Source of the DNA: Apoderus coryli
Lineage: Eukaryota > Arthropoda > Insecta > Coleoptera > Attelabidae
Assembly (NCBI GenBank): GCA_911728435.2
Contig: OU452208.1
Coordinates: forward strand, 4,340,001-4,404,000
Reading direction: 5' to 3'
Length of the DNA: 64,000 nt
The position numbers and the translations under genes were made by a program. A model generated the notes under the pieces. It was not told where the DNA came from and ran no database searches. It saw only the letters and a program-made list of their open reading frames with translations. Positions 22,766-35,182 of this stretch are shown in pieces; position 1 is the first letter of the stretch; the number at the start of each line of letters is the position of its first letter.

Positions 22766-24043
22766 TAATAAATAATAAAAAATACTTATTCATATAATAA
22801 GTGTTTATTATTTATCCATTTTACCAAGTTTTTTGTCATCTAATTATGAATTTGAATTACTTGTCATCTTGAGTTGTACGACTCATGTAAGCTGCTTTAT
22901 CAAGCACTTACACATTAACAAGCACATATTGAATATGTTTAAATATTCACACATTTATATTTGTTTATTTTAACGGAGCAAAAGAGGAGAAAAATATTTT
23001 AATTAATTGTTATGTTGTCTTGTTTATATAATGTATTTCATATTATGAATGTGTAGTTGTTTTTTAATAGTACTTTCGATAAAGCGGCAATATAAATTTG
23101 AGTTTCACTTACATGAATCCCCCAACCCAAGATAAAAAGTAATTCAAATTCATTATTTATGTTTCCTCATCAGAAAAGCCACAGCTCCCCACTGGTATGT
23201 GCTAATTCACCATCCACTTTGACTCACACTGTACAATAATTTATTTAATAATTGATAATTAGTTGCTAAAAACAAAATAAACGGTTCAACCGAAACAAAC
23301 GCTTTCATCACGAGCAAATAATTGAAAATCTGGTCGATTATCTCTAAAACCATAGCATATTTTCCCAGATCTTATGATATAGAGCCATTGTATGCTGTGA
23401 TAGAGCCCTAAAAGTCTATATAATTTACTTTAACAAGATGATACTTATCTGCCGGTAAGATGGTGTGGACAGATACGTAATATATAAGTGAGAATAGTAG
23501 CCAAAAGCAAAAAGAAAATCCTTCGATATTTGAAACAAATAGAGTATGGCAAGATTAGTGTGTTCAAGAGAATTAAGTACCTGAAAGTGATATTATTAGG
23601 TACTCATAATCCATTTAGCGTTACCGCAAATTGGTTAAAGAAACTACTGTAATTTATAATGAAATCGAACAGATTTTGATTTTATTTATTATTATAATAA
23701 TTATCTAAACTTTTGTTATGCTAAGAAAAAAAAACTGAAATTATTTTTTTTTTGTTTTGTAGAAAGCAAAATAAGCAAATTTAAATGGTGCCTTGGAACA
23801 AAGGGTGGTTTATTGAAACAGGGATGGCAATACTTTTTGTGGAATAAATTTTGATTGTTATTGTTTTTGTCTGCGGGGTCAGCGTCTAACCCGCAGGATC
23901 TAGCTTCGCCGTCCCTGCATTAAAACAAAAACAATGAACACCCCTTTTTGGTCAAAGGCAATAAATTCTCTTAATGTCATGTTTATTTTATGGGTTTCGT
24001 AATTTAATTATTTGTTTTTCAAAGAATATTTTTAAGGCATATG
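22766..24043. other. Non-coding stretch with one LINE-tail-like hairpin
   Basis: No exon was recognised. At 23840-23912 a sequence resembling the 3' UTR of the 6-10.9 kb LINE appears (ATTGTTATTG ... GATCTAGCTTCGCC). It contains the hairpin CTGCGGG...CCCGCAG (23870-23898) and then CAATAAATTC. It is probably a 3' remnant of a related LINE on the plus strand. Confidence 0.45.
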
Positions 24044-24060
24044 ATGTTGAGTGGAGTAAT

Positions 24061-24561
24061 AATAATAATAATAATAATAATCATTTATTGTTTCTGAAGG
24101 TTACAAACCTTATAACAAGAGTATGGTTTAACAACAAAAAAAAATACATTCTAATAATAAATATACAAGAAAAAATAATAATAATAATAATAAAAGCGAC
24201 CTAATGACATATCACAATAGGTCAGTGGTACAATTACATAAATTATATCAAAAAAAAAAATAATTTAATTAAATCCTAGAGAATGTTAAAATTTCAAATC
24301 AAATTAAAATCATTCATTTAGTAAGAACGATCTCAACCTTAACATGGCCACCAAAAATTTCGCTATCCTGGACAGGCAAACAAGTGGTTCCGATGCCAAG
24401 GCAGAGATCAGATCAGTAAAAGTTGCCACATCTGACAAAAAGTGTGCTCTTAAATGTGCATACAAGGGACACTCAAAGAAAAGATGCTCAACTGTCTCCG
24501 GTTTGTGCTGATTACAAATTGTACACAACTCGTTCATTTTGATCGAGTAGGCTATACCATT
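24061..24561 (-). mobile_element. 5'-truncated LINE insertion with 17-bp target duplication
   Basis: The minus strand encodes MNELCTICNQHKPETVEHLF followed by FECPLYAHLRAHFL. This is the CX2C...HX4C zinc-knuckle end of a jockey/I/R1-type LINE ORF2, stop at 24310. A ~250-bp 3' UTR and (ATT)n tail (AAT on plus, 24058-24082) follow. ATGTTGAGTGGAGTAAT occurs at both 24044-24060 and 24562-24578, a clear target-site duplication. About 500 bp were reverse-transcribed. Confidence 0.9.
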
Positions 24562-24648
24562 ATGTTGAGTGGAGTAATGAAACGCATAAGTATACCTAAA
24601 TTAGAGATAAGTTAGATAATTCTTGTACTGGTAATTGAAGCTTGCTAT

Positions 24649-25660
24649 CAGGGTCGTAGTGACCAGTGTTCCGCGTGTTCCACGAAACACAGGCCCGGTA
24701 CCTCAAGGGGCCCGGTACTGCATTCTGCATCTTTTCTATATTAAATAACTATAAATTTTAGGATTTTTGTAACATTTATTTGACTTGATTATCGGAAATT
24801 ATATTGACTTCTTGTAACAAAACAGAGGCTGACGAAGCAAATTCTTTGAAAAAAAAATAGAAACAATCATATTAATCCTTTTGCAATGAAAAATTTTGAA
24901 ATGTACTGATGCTCTTTCGAAACTACTGCGAAATAATCACCAAAACCTTGAACAAGCCTCAAAAATGTTAAATACTGCTCTCAAAACACTTATATCAAAT
25001 AATGTTGATTTATTGATAAGCGAATCAAGTAGTTTGGCTGCGGAATGGGGAACAAAGGCGAAGTTTTCACAAAAGAGAATAACTAGGCCTAAACGATTTT
25101 TTGATGAAAAGAAAACTCATTTTCAAGTAGAATCAAATGAAGAGTGGTTCAAAATAAAAGTTTTTTATACAACGGTCGATATCATAATATCTCAGTTAAG
25201 AAATAGAACGTCCGGGATAAGTGAAATTTGCAAAACTTTTCGTGGATTATCTGCAGATGTGTTAGGTGATGGGTCAGGAATTGTACGTCAAATATTCCGA
25301 TGACATTTCCGATACGATATCGTCTCAACTTGTTTCATTTAGGAATTGTTTTAAGGGACATTTATGTGAGATAAAATCAATTAAAGAATAATGGAAATTA
25401 TATTAATTGAAAATTTCAGTTCCTGTAGTAGCTTCAGTGAAATTTTGACGGCTTGCTACATTTTCCTGAGTCTCCCTGTATCTGTAGCCTAACGTTCATT
25501 TTCCGAAGTTGAAATTGATAAAAAGTTTTCTTAGGAACACCATGGGACAGGAAAGACTCTCAATTGACAGAATTGATAACCGGATTGCGCGAAAAATAGA
25601 CGTGTCTTCCATAGTATCGACTTTTGCGAATATTAATGCGAGATTTTTTTTTTTAAATTA
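24649..25660 (+). pseudogene. hAT transposase relic (ZMYM1-like type)
   Basis: The frame 24896-25303 carries KRFFDEKKTHFQVES, EEWFKIKVFYTTVDIIISQL and EICKTFRGLSADVL. This is the pattern of the middle region of hAT/ZMYM1-like transposases. Downstream, with stops, SEILTACYIFLSLPVSVA and RSFSEVEIDKKFS are readable, matching the C-terminal hAT dimerisation region. The left border may be CAGGGTCGTAGTGACC at 24649; no right end or 8-bp duplication was found. Dead. Confidence 0.7.
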
Positions 25661-25888
25661 GATCAGTTATTTTATTATGCCTAATAATTATATGTACTGG
25701 GTAGCTACTATTTAATACTGCAAGACTATTTCACTTTTAACCCTGCAAGATAGAGAGTTGGTTAAATTAGACAAAAGTTGCGGTTTTTGATGCCTATTTA
25801 AAATCTCTTTACTGTGTAGAGAAATTCTTTTTAGCTTTTGAAATACAGGGCGATTTGTGAAAAATGCCAAATCCTATTTTCTTATATA

Positions 25889-27505
25889 TACTATTGGACA
25901 AAAGTAGATCAACACTTTCGAAAAATTAGACAAATCTTGATTTTATAATATTAAATGCATGATAGCGTATTTAAATACGTCGTGTCTTAAATATCAACGT
26001 ATTCTGCTATTATCGACGGCAACAGCTTTTTCCAACAATCAAAACAAATGAACTGATATTGACGTAAACTTTTAATACAATATTGTAATGCATCAAAAGT
26101 AAAGCAACATTTTAATATTTGCCTAAAAAAGAAAGGTTTTAGCGACAGTAGAGGTTAAAATATTTTTGCTGAGTTTATTTTATGTTTAATTAATATTTCT
26201 GTGCTGGATTAATCATGCCAAGAGGTATTCCAATTTCGAAAGAATTAAAACAGAGAGTAGTGATTGCACACTTGTAAGATACAATACAAGCCCAATTGTT
26301 TTTACCCATAAACAGCGTATCCAAAATAATTTCAAGTTACAATGACAGGGGACATTTAGAGAATATACCGAAATCGGCAAGCTCGAGAAAAACAACAACT
26401 AGGACAGACAGACGCATTAAAAAAATTTCCCAAAACAATCCTTGGATGTCTGCACCTAGAATAATTGCTGAAATTCCCGAAATTGAGGATAGTCCATGGA
26501 CAGTTCAAAGAAGGTTGGTAGACGCAAAGTTATTTAGTAGACGCCCGGCGAAAAAGCCGCTTATTTCGGCAAGAAATGGAGTGGCTAGGCTTGAATTTGC
26601 ACGTGGGCATTTAAATTGGTCAGTAGACGATTGGCAGAAAGTGTTATTTAGCGATGAAACGCGTTATAAAATTTTCAATTCTGATAGAATGAAGCATATA
26701 AGATGGCCAATCAATCCAAGATTTCATCCCAAATACGTTACACCCACAGGTAAAGGCAGTGTTTTCCATGGGGTTGTTTCTCATGGAAAGGGGAGGGTCC
26801 TTTCAACTTCATTAATGACATCATGGATCGATTTGTCTATAGAGATCTAATGCAAAATGTAATGTTGCCTTATGCAGAGTGGGAAATGCCGTGGCATTTT
26901 ATTTTCTAATAGGATAACGATCCAAAACACTTCAGAATTGTTCAAGAGTGATTTCAAGAAAATAATGTTCTGGTTTTGGAGTGGGCGGCACTATATCCTC
27001 AGACCTTTTATTTTATTTAAAATCTATGTGAAGAAGTTAAGCGTGGAACTCGTACACAAGTATTCACAAATATACCATCATTGGTAAATAAAATCAATGG
27101 AGTTTGGAATAACCTTTCCGAAAATACTGTCCAAAAATTGATTGCTTCAATACTGCGAGGTTGCTGGCAAATTATTAATAATAATGGATATTCTATTAAT
27201 TATTAACATAATACTATTTTAATTATTAAATGTGTTTAATGTTTTTTTATCGCAATATGTAAAATAAAATATTGTTGACACAATTTGTTGCTTTACTTTT
27301 GTCGCACTTCATTTCGTCGATCTCTATAATTATAAATTTTTTTGTACCTTCATTTGGTTTAAAGTGTTCCAAAATATTGTGAAATATTACTAATATTGGG
27401 GATAATATTTCATTAAAATTAACTTGGGATTACAATAATATTTACTTAGTTTTTCAAATTGAAAGAAATAAAAGCACTTTGTTGCTCTACTTTTGTCCAA
27501 TAGTG
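25889..27505 (+). mobile_element. Tc1-like element with double (IR/DR) ends
   Basis: The outer ends are CTATTGGACAAAAGTAGATC and complement CTACTTTTGTCCAATAG. A second copy of the motif lies ~200 bp inside each end (CAAAAGTAAAGCAACA at 26093; TGTTGCTTTACTTTTGTCG at 27284). This is the IR/DR arrangement of some Tc1 elements. TA flanks the right end; the left end fits TA with one mismatch. Confidence 0.85.
26215..27205 (+). pseudogene. Tc1 (DD34E-type) transposase, broken
   Basis: ATG 26215 gives MPRGIPISKELKQRVVIAHL then TAA. The frame continues 26296-26850 with TTRTDRRIKKISQNNPWMSA (second helix-turn-helix) and WQKVLFSDETRYKIF (first Asp). A frameshift after 26810 follows. Further on, QDNDPKH-like (second Asp) and WAAL/SSDLxP-type remnants occur. 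The NPIENLW block with the catalytic Glu is no longer readable (RPFILFKIYVKK). The C-terminus INNNGYSINY ends near 27205. Tc1 by domain order. Confidence 0.8.
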
Positions 27506-27522
27506 TAGCTAGCCATATTATA

Positions 27523-27668
27523 CACTGTGTCCAAGATAAGAATGGGATAGCATTGTAATCTTGGAAACGGTAGGCGTTACAATGCCGGTTAAATTAGAGA
27601 AAAGTTATACAATTTAAACACCTTTTCAATAGTGGTTTCAAAAGTAAACTAACTTTAGCCGTTTTTAA
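27523..27668. repeat. Recurrent repeat end CACTGTGTCCAAGATAAG
   Basis: CACTGTGTCCAAGATAAGAA plus TGGGATAGCATT starts here right after the Tc1. It recurs at 35798-35828 and, inverted, at 50053-50074. TA precedes each. Probably the end of one MITE family. Confidence 0.6.
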
Positions 27669-28481
27669 GAATTTTTGAAAAACGATTTTTTGTGATTTTA
27701 GTTTTTATTTATTTCTGAGATTATTTTTACAGATATAAAAAATTAAAAAATTGTTACTTTTTGACGTGAGTAAGATAGCTTTTACAAATTTTGAGTACGA
27801 CGTTTCGTTATTGAAAAACCATCATCAACTTGGTTTTTTTCAATACAGCCCTGGATTTTTGTTGTTAAACATAAAGCCATTTTCAATCAAAAATAGGTGG
27901 TATATCACACGTAATTGTGTAAACAAGTTTTCAGTGTTTTTGAGCTGTTATTTAAAATTATTCAAAAAAAATCGCCCTAGTTTGGCACTTATTTTGCGTA
28001 AAACATTCATCTGAGAAAGGCGTTTTGTTAATAACATCAAAAAGAACAAAAATTCCAACTAAATTTAAAAAACCGCGTACAGAATAAAATGTTGTACTGA
28101 GACAGCAATAAATTGTCAAATAATAATAAATAATTGTGAGTAACGACGAAATAATGTTTTTGTAAAAAACCTACTACTCTGCATTCAGTCAGCTAAGTGC
28201 CAAATTATGGAGATTTTTCTTGAATAGTTTTAAATAGCAGCTAAAAACACTGAGAACTTGTTTAAATTGAATTGAAAATGGCTCTAATTTAACAATAAAA
28301 AACAAGCTGGTTTTTCAAAAACTAAACGTCGCGTAGTGAAAATTTGTAAACGCTATATTTTTCTCCTCAAAAAGTAAAATAAAAAGAGCAAGTTTTTTAA
28401 TTTTTTTTATATATGTAAAAATAATGTCAGAAATAAATGAAAACTAAAATCGACAATTTTTTTATCTTTCTCAAAATTTCT
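27669..28481. repeat. 0.8-kb palindromic repeat
   Basis: The left arm (27669-28005) and right arm (28185-28481) are complementary with moderate identity over ~300 bp. Examples are GTTTTCAGTGTTTTTGAGCT against its partner at 28235, and TTTGGCACTTA against 28195. The centre (28005-28185) is unique. Each arm carries an ACGTTTxGTTTTTGAAAAACCA-like block. No ORF of note. Confidence 0.75.
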
Positions 28482-29714
28482 GTATAGTCTGGATATTACA
28501 TAAAACACATTTTACAACAAAAATATTAGTAGTAGTATAGTAAATGATTTATACAAATTAAAATATAAGTAGTTATTGAGCCAAAATCAAGAAAAAATCC
28601 CTAAAATTTGTAATATATTATATATATGGAGGCTATTAGTTTCATGAAAAATTGATTGTCTTAATTTCACTGGAAATACGTGTTTGATTAACTTTTAGGA
28701 ATCAATTTTCAATTTTATCGAATGTGCGTGACTTTCGGTCCACACTATACAAATTGTTATCTTTACTTTACACCCACTGCGTTGACTTAAATATTTACCT
28801 AAAATCTTCAGAATGAATTTAATGAACAGAAATAATAATAATATAAAAAACTGTTAAGATAATAATTGAACAATTTAAAAGATAAAAGGTACTATTAATG
28901 GTCATTTATATCCATATGTTAGACACATGATGTAGGTATGTGAGAGATAAGGAGGTACTGTTAAAATTAGCCGTCGACTCACATCCAGTTATGTTGTTCT
29001 GTATCATCATTAATATCATATCGAATTATAGTAAATTTTGACAAAATCGGCATAGTAATACTGTAGTATTCTCGTTTGCCATATGTCATTAGGTAGGTAC
29101 TTATGCAATACACATCTATAAATAATAATGTAGCTTTGCCGCGGTAAGTTATGCACATAAAATTACACTCCGAATATACAATTAAGATAGGAAGTTTTGA
29201 AAAAATATATACAACAGTAACTACAACCGAGAAACATTGTAAAAAACACAATAAATGTGTACGAAGCAAAAAACGGAACTTTATGCCAAGATGGAAAATG
29301 CAACAAAAAATCTCCAAACTTATGCGGAAGCAATTTGATCTAATGATGAACTAGAATGTTAAAGAGCTTTAAACAAATGTTTACGTAAAAATGTACAGGG
29401 TTGACAGCCTCTGAGACTACTTCGATTTTAATTTAATTTTGTAAATTATGACCATTTTGATTGAATATTGAAATAAGGCAAATCTTTCACTTGACAATTA
29501 TGAATTTAAATCTAGTCATCCTTGATAAAAACAGAATAGTAAATTTCGAATGTCAAAGTCGCTTTAACCAATTGAGCTAAATTTTGACATACCTAGGAGT
29601 TTGGGGCAGTCCGAGTATAAAGCCATTAGATTTTGGTTGAAATCGCTTAAGCCCTGTGATAGAGGTGGAGAGAACCGCTAAATTTTCATATATAGGGGTC
29701 GAGTGATACATTTT
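28482..29714. other. AT-rich stretch, no recognised gene
   Basis: The frames 28979-29317 (minus) and 29151-29354 (plus) overlap each other and show no family motif. TATGGAGGCTATTAGTTTCA at 28626 matches 32789 and belongs to a dispersed repeat. Confidence 0.5.
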
Positions 29715-31890
29715 TTTTTTTTTTTTTGGGTTTTAGGTTCTTGAAAACCATTTATTTTTTAATTTTTAGTGAAAAGTTACATTTCGCTTGTCTAACTTTA
29801 TTACTATTCTATCATTTTTCTTTACAGTTTCTTGCAACCATAATGAATCACCCTGTATAGTATACATGGTGAGTCACGAGGAACTGTACATCCTTCTACC
29901 ATAAGTAGAGGCACGTTAGGGGATTATCAAATGACCATTAAAAAATGTCTCCTTGTTTTGATTATTAATATACAGGGTGAATTATGGATCGTCACCAAAA
30001 CAATGTTTCGTCATATCTTTTCAATGATTAAGTCGATTTATCTCATTTTTTTATAAAAGTGTGTATTGGTGCCTGGCAACGAACTGACATATTCAGAATT
30101 GAGAAAATGCAGGTCCGTCTACGAGAAAATTTGTGGGACTGCTTCATATTCAACACTTCACCCTGTATATGATTTTTCAAAAATCTGATATAATTTTTTC
30201 AGAGGGCATAAATAGACAGTTAGGCCTGGGTATTTGAACTTTTTGTTACACTCACCTCACATTTTCAATTAAAGATTAATTTTAGAGCCAAATTGAAAAT
30301 TGGCAATATTGAAATATCTTACTGTAAAATAATGTTTAGTTATTAAGAAGAAATCTTCAAAATAGACAGAAACGACATACACTGTGCTACAGTATGGTAA
30401 ATACCATAATTTGAAATGATTTACAGGGCCGGATTTAAAAATCTGGCATATCTGGTTCATCCCAATAATTCAGCCTGTATGTAACTTTTTCCCCCGTAAT
30501 AGACAGAAAACAGATAAAAAATGTTTGTAATAACCTAGTTTTCTTATTTGTTTGAGGAAAACTCATGTGTCTAGTTATTTTAATCGCAATGAAATGAACA
30601 AGCCAGGGAAATGTTTACTCATAAATTAAGAAATAAAATAAAAAACAATAACCAAACAATAAAACAGTTTTAACAATGTGGAACAAAGTAAAAAACACTT
30701 TATCAAACATTACGATTATAAAACACAACAGCTCATTAACGCAGAATTATTCACTGTTGCAATATTATCAGAAATTACCCACTGACAATCAGAGAGTCCA
30801 TTACACATTTAAACATTCGTCAAGAAAAGTGTATTATGGATTTCATTTTGAACATCTTTTATAATCGTAATTTTTATTAAATTGTTTTTTACTTTGTTCC
30901 ACATTGTTAAAACTGTTTTATTGTTTGGTTATTGTTTTTTATTTTATTTCTTAATTTATGAATAAACATTTCCCTGGTTGTTCATTTCATTCCGATTAAA
31001 ATAATTAGACACATAAGTTTTCCTTAAACAAATAAGAAAACTAGGTTATTACAAACATTTTTATCTGTTTTCTGTCTATTACGGGTGGAAAAAGTTACAT
31101 ACAGGGTGAATTATTGATATGAACCAGATTTTTAAATCCGGCCCTGTAAATCAATTCAAATTATGGTATTTACCATACTGGAGCACAGTGTGTGTCGTTT
31201 CTGTCTATTTTGAAGATTTCTTTTAACTAACTAAACATTAATATACAGTAAGATATTTCATTATTGCCAATATTCAATTTGGCTCTAAAATTAATCTTTA
31301 ATGGGAAATGTGAGGTGAGTGTAACAAAAAATTCAAATACCCAGGCCTAACTGTCTATTTATGCCCTCTGAAAAAATTATGTCAGATTTTTGAAAAATCA
31401 TATACAGGTATACAGGGTGAAGTGTTGAATATAAAGGAGTCCCACAAATTTTCTCGTAGACGGACCTGGATTTTCTCAATTCTGAATATGTCAGTTAGTT
31501 GCCAGGCACCAATACACACTTTTATAAAAAAATGAGACAAATCCACTTAATCATTGAAAAGATATGACGAAACATTGTTTTGGTGAAGATCCATAATTCA
31601 CCCTGTATATTAATAATTAAAACAGGGAGACAGTTTTTAATGGTCATTTGATGATCCCCTAATGTGCCTCTACTTATGGTAGAAGTATGTACAGTTCCTC
31701 GTGACTCACCCTGTATAATAGTATAGTATAGTATGTTCTAAATTTGAATAACAAACTGTAAAAAAAATATAGAATGACCTGAAGAAGGCGATAAACCATC
31801 GCCGAAACATAGTAATACAGTTAGAGTAACTTTTTGCTAAAAACTAAAAAAAAAAATGTTTGTAAGAACCTAAAACCCAAAAAATAAAAC
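29715..31890. repeat. Giant palindrome around a mariner-type foldback element
   Basis: The core element 29865-31713 has ends CATGGTGAGTCACGAGG / CCTCGTGACTCACCCTG and TA on both sides. Its arms (about 29865-30742 and 30851-31713) are near-perfect complements over ~870 bp. The central loop is ~110 bp. The symmetry continues outside the TA: GGGTTTTAGGTTCTT at 29729 and its complement at 31864. Smaller CAGGGTGAA...TTCACCCTG units (29973-30164 and mirror 31411-31606) lie within the arms. No transposase ORF is present; a 62-codon frame across the loop (30676-30864) is unrecognised. Confidence 0.85.
31779..31808 (+). ncRNA. Hammerhead-like core motif (degenerate)
   Basis: CTGAAGA, one extra A, a perfect 6-bp stem GGCGAT-AAACC-ATCGCC, then GAAAC. 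This mimics the CUGANGA - stem II - GAAA core of hammerhead ribozymes. No clear stems I/III or NUH cleavage site pair around it. It lies in the right flank of the giant palindrome; the left flank has lost it. Confidence 0.3.
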
Positions 31891-32216
31891 AGTCTCAAAT
31901 TTTCATCTCGTAAACGAAGCCTCCTTTATGAAACACCCCGTATATCTGATATTTTTTATCAGAAATACGTGGTTGCTCATTTTTTTGCGAAAATATCCAC
32001 GAAGATATTTATAGACTTACGTTCCACACACACACACTAAAAAAACTCCGATCAATATTATCATATATACGATTCTTTGTTTTTTTTTCAGTAACTACAA
32101 TCTTTTTATCGCTTGCACATGATTCAACTTATCGTTCAAAATATAAAATTAAACATAAACTAAAAAATGCATATCAATTTTTGATTCAAAGTGATAACTT
32201 AATCCACAAGTACTTA

Positions 32217-35182
32217 ATTTTTTGGATATCAATCATTCTAGGGGTTTTTCGTGCGTATTAACAAACAATAGTGAATTTTTTATTTTTATTTTTTTTATTT
32301 CATGTCAACTTTTTTTTTTCGACGTTTCGACAAACAATTTTTGCCTTTTTCAGGATTTTTTTTTATCAGTCTACAATTATTCATCATTATTTTTTTCTTT
32401 TTCTTTTTGTTTCTATAAAGTCAGGCCAAAAAATTCTTTATATAAATAAAATTCCTTAAATATAAATAAAATTGTTTAAATATAAAAATTTTTATTTATA
32501 TGTAAAGAATTTTTTGGCCTGACTTGTTTTTGGGTTCGTATTAACAAACAATAGTGAAATTTTTTTTTTATTTCATGCCAACTTTTTTGTCGACGTTTCG
32601 ACAAACAATTTTTGTCTTATTCGAGATTTTTTTTATCAGTCTGCAAAACATACAATTATTCATCATTATTTTTTGTTTTTCTTTTTGTTTCTATAAAGTC
32701 ATATATATAATATTTTTTTTTATTTCTATTTTTTTATTTTATGTCAACTTTTTTTTTCGACGTTCCGACAAAAAATTTTATATAAATTATATGGAGACTA
32801 TTAGTTTCATGAATTTTTTTTTTTTAATTTCACCGGAAATACTTGTTTTTGGTCATTTTATACATAAATAAGTAGTTTTAAAAAAATGTCTGTCTGTCAG
32901 TCTGTCTGTCTGTATGCCCGAAAATGCAAAAACCACTAAATAGATTTTAACCAAATTTGGTACAAAAATACTATAGGACATGGCAAGGAGCTGATTAGAT
33001 TTTGGGAAACATTGAGCGTAGACACGGGGTTTAAAAGAGGATTCAAAAATTAAAAAAATTCATACTTCTTAAACTTATCCGAAATACTGCATAATTTTTT
33101 ACGCATTTAATTGAATATAACCTAAAATATTGAACATAAAATATTAGACCACATTGGCGTTCGAAAGTAGTGTAAAATGGGGTAAAAAATATTTAAAAAA
33201 AACGTACTTCTTAAACATAGCAGAAATATTAACTAATTATTTATAGCTTTAATAGAATATGACCTATAAAATGTGTCATAAATAACTTACTTTCATAGTC
33301 GTTCTTAAATAGTGGAAAAGGGGTCAAAACATAAAAAATATATATTTCCTAAACTTATTCGAAATATGGAATAATTTTTCATAGTTGTGATAGAATATAA
33401 CCTAAAAAATGTTACATAAAAGAATTGGTTCACACAGGCGTTCGAAAATAGTCTAAAAAAAGGGTCAAAAACGACAAAAAAATGTTTCCCAAATATACCA
33501 GAAAAATTGGCTAATTATATACAGCTTTGATATAAGATAACCTAAAAAATGCAGCATAAAATTTTTATTTACATAGGCGTTCGTAAATAGTAGAAAAAGG
33601 GGTAAAATAAAAAAAAAATAAAATATAAAAAATTTTATATTAACTAGTTGAATTGGTGTTAAAAATACACGACAAAAATTAATGTACCATAGGCGTCCGT
33701 GAAAATTCTATAAAAGGGTCAGAAAAAATTTGTATCCGTGATAACTCAAAAACCACTTACCGGATTTTAACCACATTTTGTACGAAAATACTACACGATA
33801 TTTATAGGTGGTGATTAACATTGAGCGTAGGCAAGGGGTTTAAAAGAGGGTTCAAAAATTTAAAAAATCATAGTTCTTAAACTTATCCGGAATATTGAAT
33901 AATTTTCCATAGTTCTGATAGAATATAACCTAAAAAATGTTACATAAAAGAATTGGTTCACACAGGCGTTCGAAAAAAGGTCAAAAACGAAAAAAAAAAC
34001 AATTTTGTTTACATAGGGGTTCGTAAATGGTAGAAAAGGGGGCAAAATAAATTTTATAATGAAACTAAAAAAAAACAATTATTTTGCGTACAAGAACTTG
34101 GCCTAGAAGATCTGAAATATAAAATATGTACGTATAAATAGTGCCTCCAAAGAGAAGAAAAAGGAACAAAACCCGATACTTAAAAAAAAATTGCTGACGT
34201 CTAAAACAAAACAAAAATTTATTAAATTTAGATAAATGACAAAAAGGTCAAAAAATTATTATTTTTACACTTAAATATGGAGAGCTATTCGTGCCTCGGG
34301 GGCAACAGTTTATTTTATTTCATGCCCACTTTTTTTTCGACGTTTCGACAAACAATTTTTGTCATATTCGAGATTTTTTTTCAGTCTGCAAAACATACAA
34401 TTATTCATTCATCATTATTTTTTGTTTTTCTTTTTGTTTCTATAAAGTCGGGCCAAAAAATTCTTTATATAAATAAAATTCTTTAAATATAAAGAAAAAA
34501 ATAAAATACAATATATTCACTATTGTTATTGTTAATACGAACCAAAAAACAAATCAGGCCAAAAAATTCTTTATATAAATAAAATTCTTTAAATATAAAT
34601 AAAATTCTTTAAATATAAAGAATTTTATTTATATGTAAATAATTTTTTGGTCTGACTTGTTTTTTCGTTCGTATTAACAAACAATAGTGAAATATATTTT
34701 TTTATTTCATGCCAACATTTTTTTTGCGACGATTCGACAAACAATTTTTGTCATATTCGAGATTTTTTTCAGTCTGCAAAACATTCATCATTATTTTTTC
34801 TTTTTGTTTCTATAACGTCAGACCAAAAAATCCTTTATATAAATAAAATTCTTTAAATATAAATAAAATTTTTTAAATATAAATAAAATTCTTTAAATAT
34901 AAAGAATTTTATTTATATATATATTTTTTTATTTCATGCCAACTTTTTTTTTTCGACGTTTCGACAAACAATTTTTGTCTTATTCGAGATTTTTTTTTAT
35001 CAGTCTGCCACAAAAAATAATTAGGAATAATGAGTATGTTTTGCAGACTGATAAAAAAAATATCGAATAAGACAAAAATTGTTTGTCGAAACGTTAAAAA
35101 AAAAAGTAGGTATGAAATAAAAAAAAATCACTATTGTTTGTTACTACGAACCCAAAACCCCAAGAATGATATCCAAAAAATT
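32217..35182. repeat. 3-kb array of palindromic modules bounded by inverted ends
   Basis: The left end (TTTTTTGGATATCAATCATT, 32219) and right end (complement, to ~35182) are inverted. A module (CGTATTAACAAACAATAG ... CGACGTTTCGACAAACAATT ... ATCAGTCTGCAAAACATAC) appears at 32252, 32536, 34305, 34672 and 34920, and inverted at 35040-35150. Between modules lie ~100-bp AT-rich palindromes bracketed by CAGGCCAAAAAATTCTTTAT and complement (32422-32526, 34555-34660). The frames at 32222-32871 and 34277-34486 are Phe-rich artefacts of T-runs. Confidence 0.75.
32880..34130. repeat. Degenerate tandem repeat, ~150-200-bp unit, after a (CTGT)n start
   Basis: (TCTG)n at 32888 leads into AACCACTAAATAGATTTTAACC. 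Several diverged units follow, each with TTAAACTTATCCGAAATA, GAATATAACCTAAAA, ACATAGGCGTTCG and a GGGGTCAAAA end. The same family recurs at 40040-40370 and 45730-46190. Confidence 0.65.

Noticed and set aside
28979..29354. 112- and 67-residue frames on opposite strands
   Set aside because: No family motif, no splice context, AT-rich surroundings.
32222..32871. Phe/Leu-rich frames that could look like membrane proteins
   Set aside because: Produced by T-runs inside palindromic repeat modules; same frames recur in each module.
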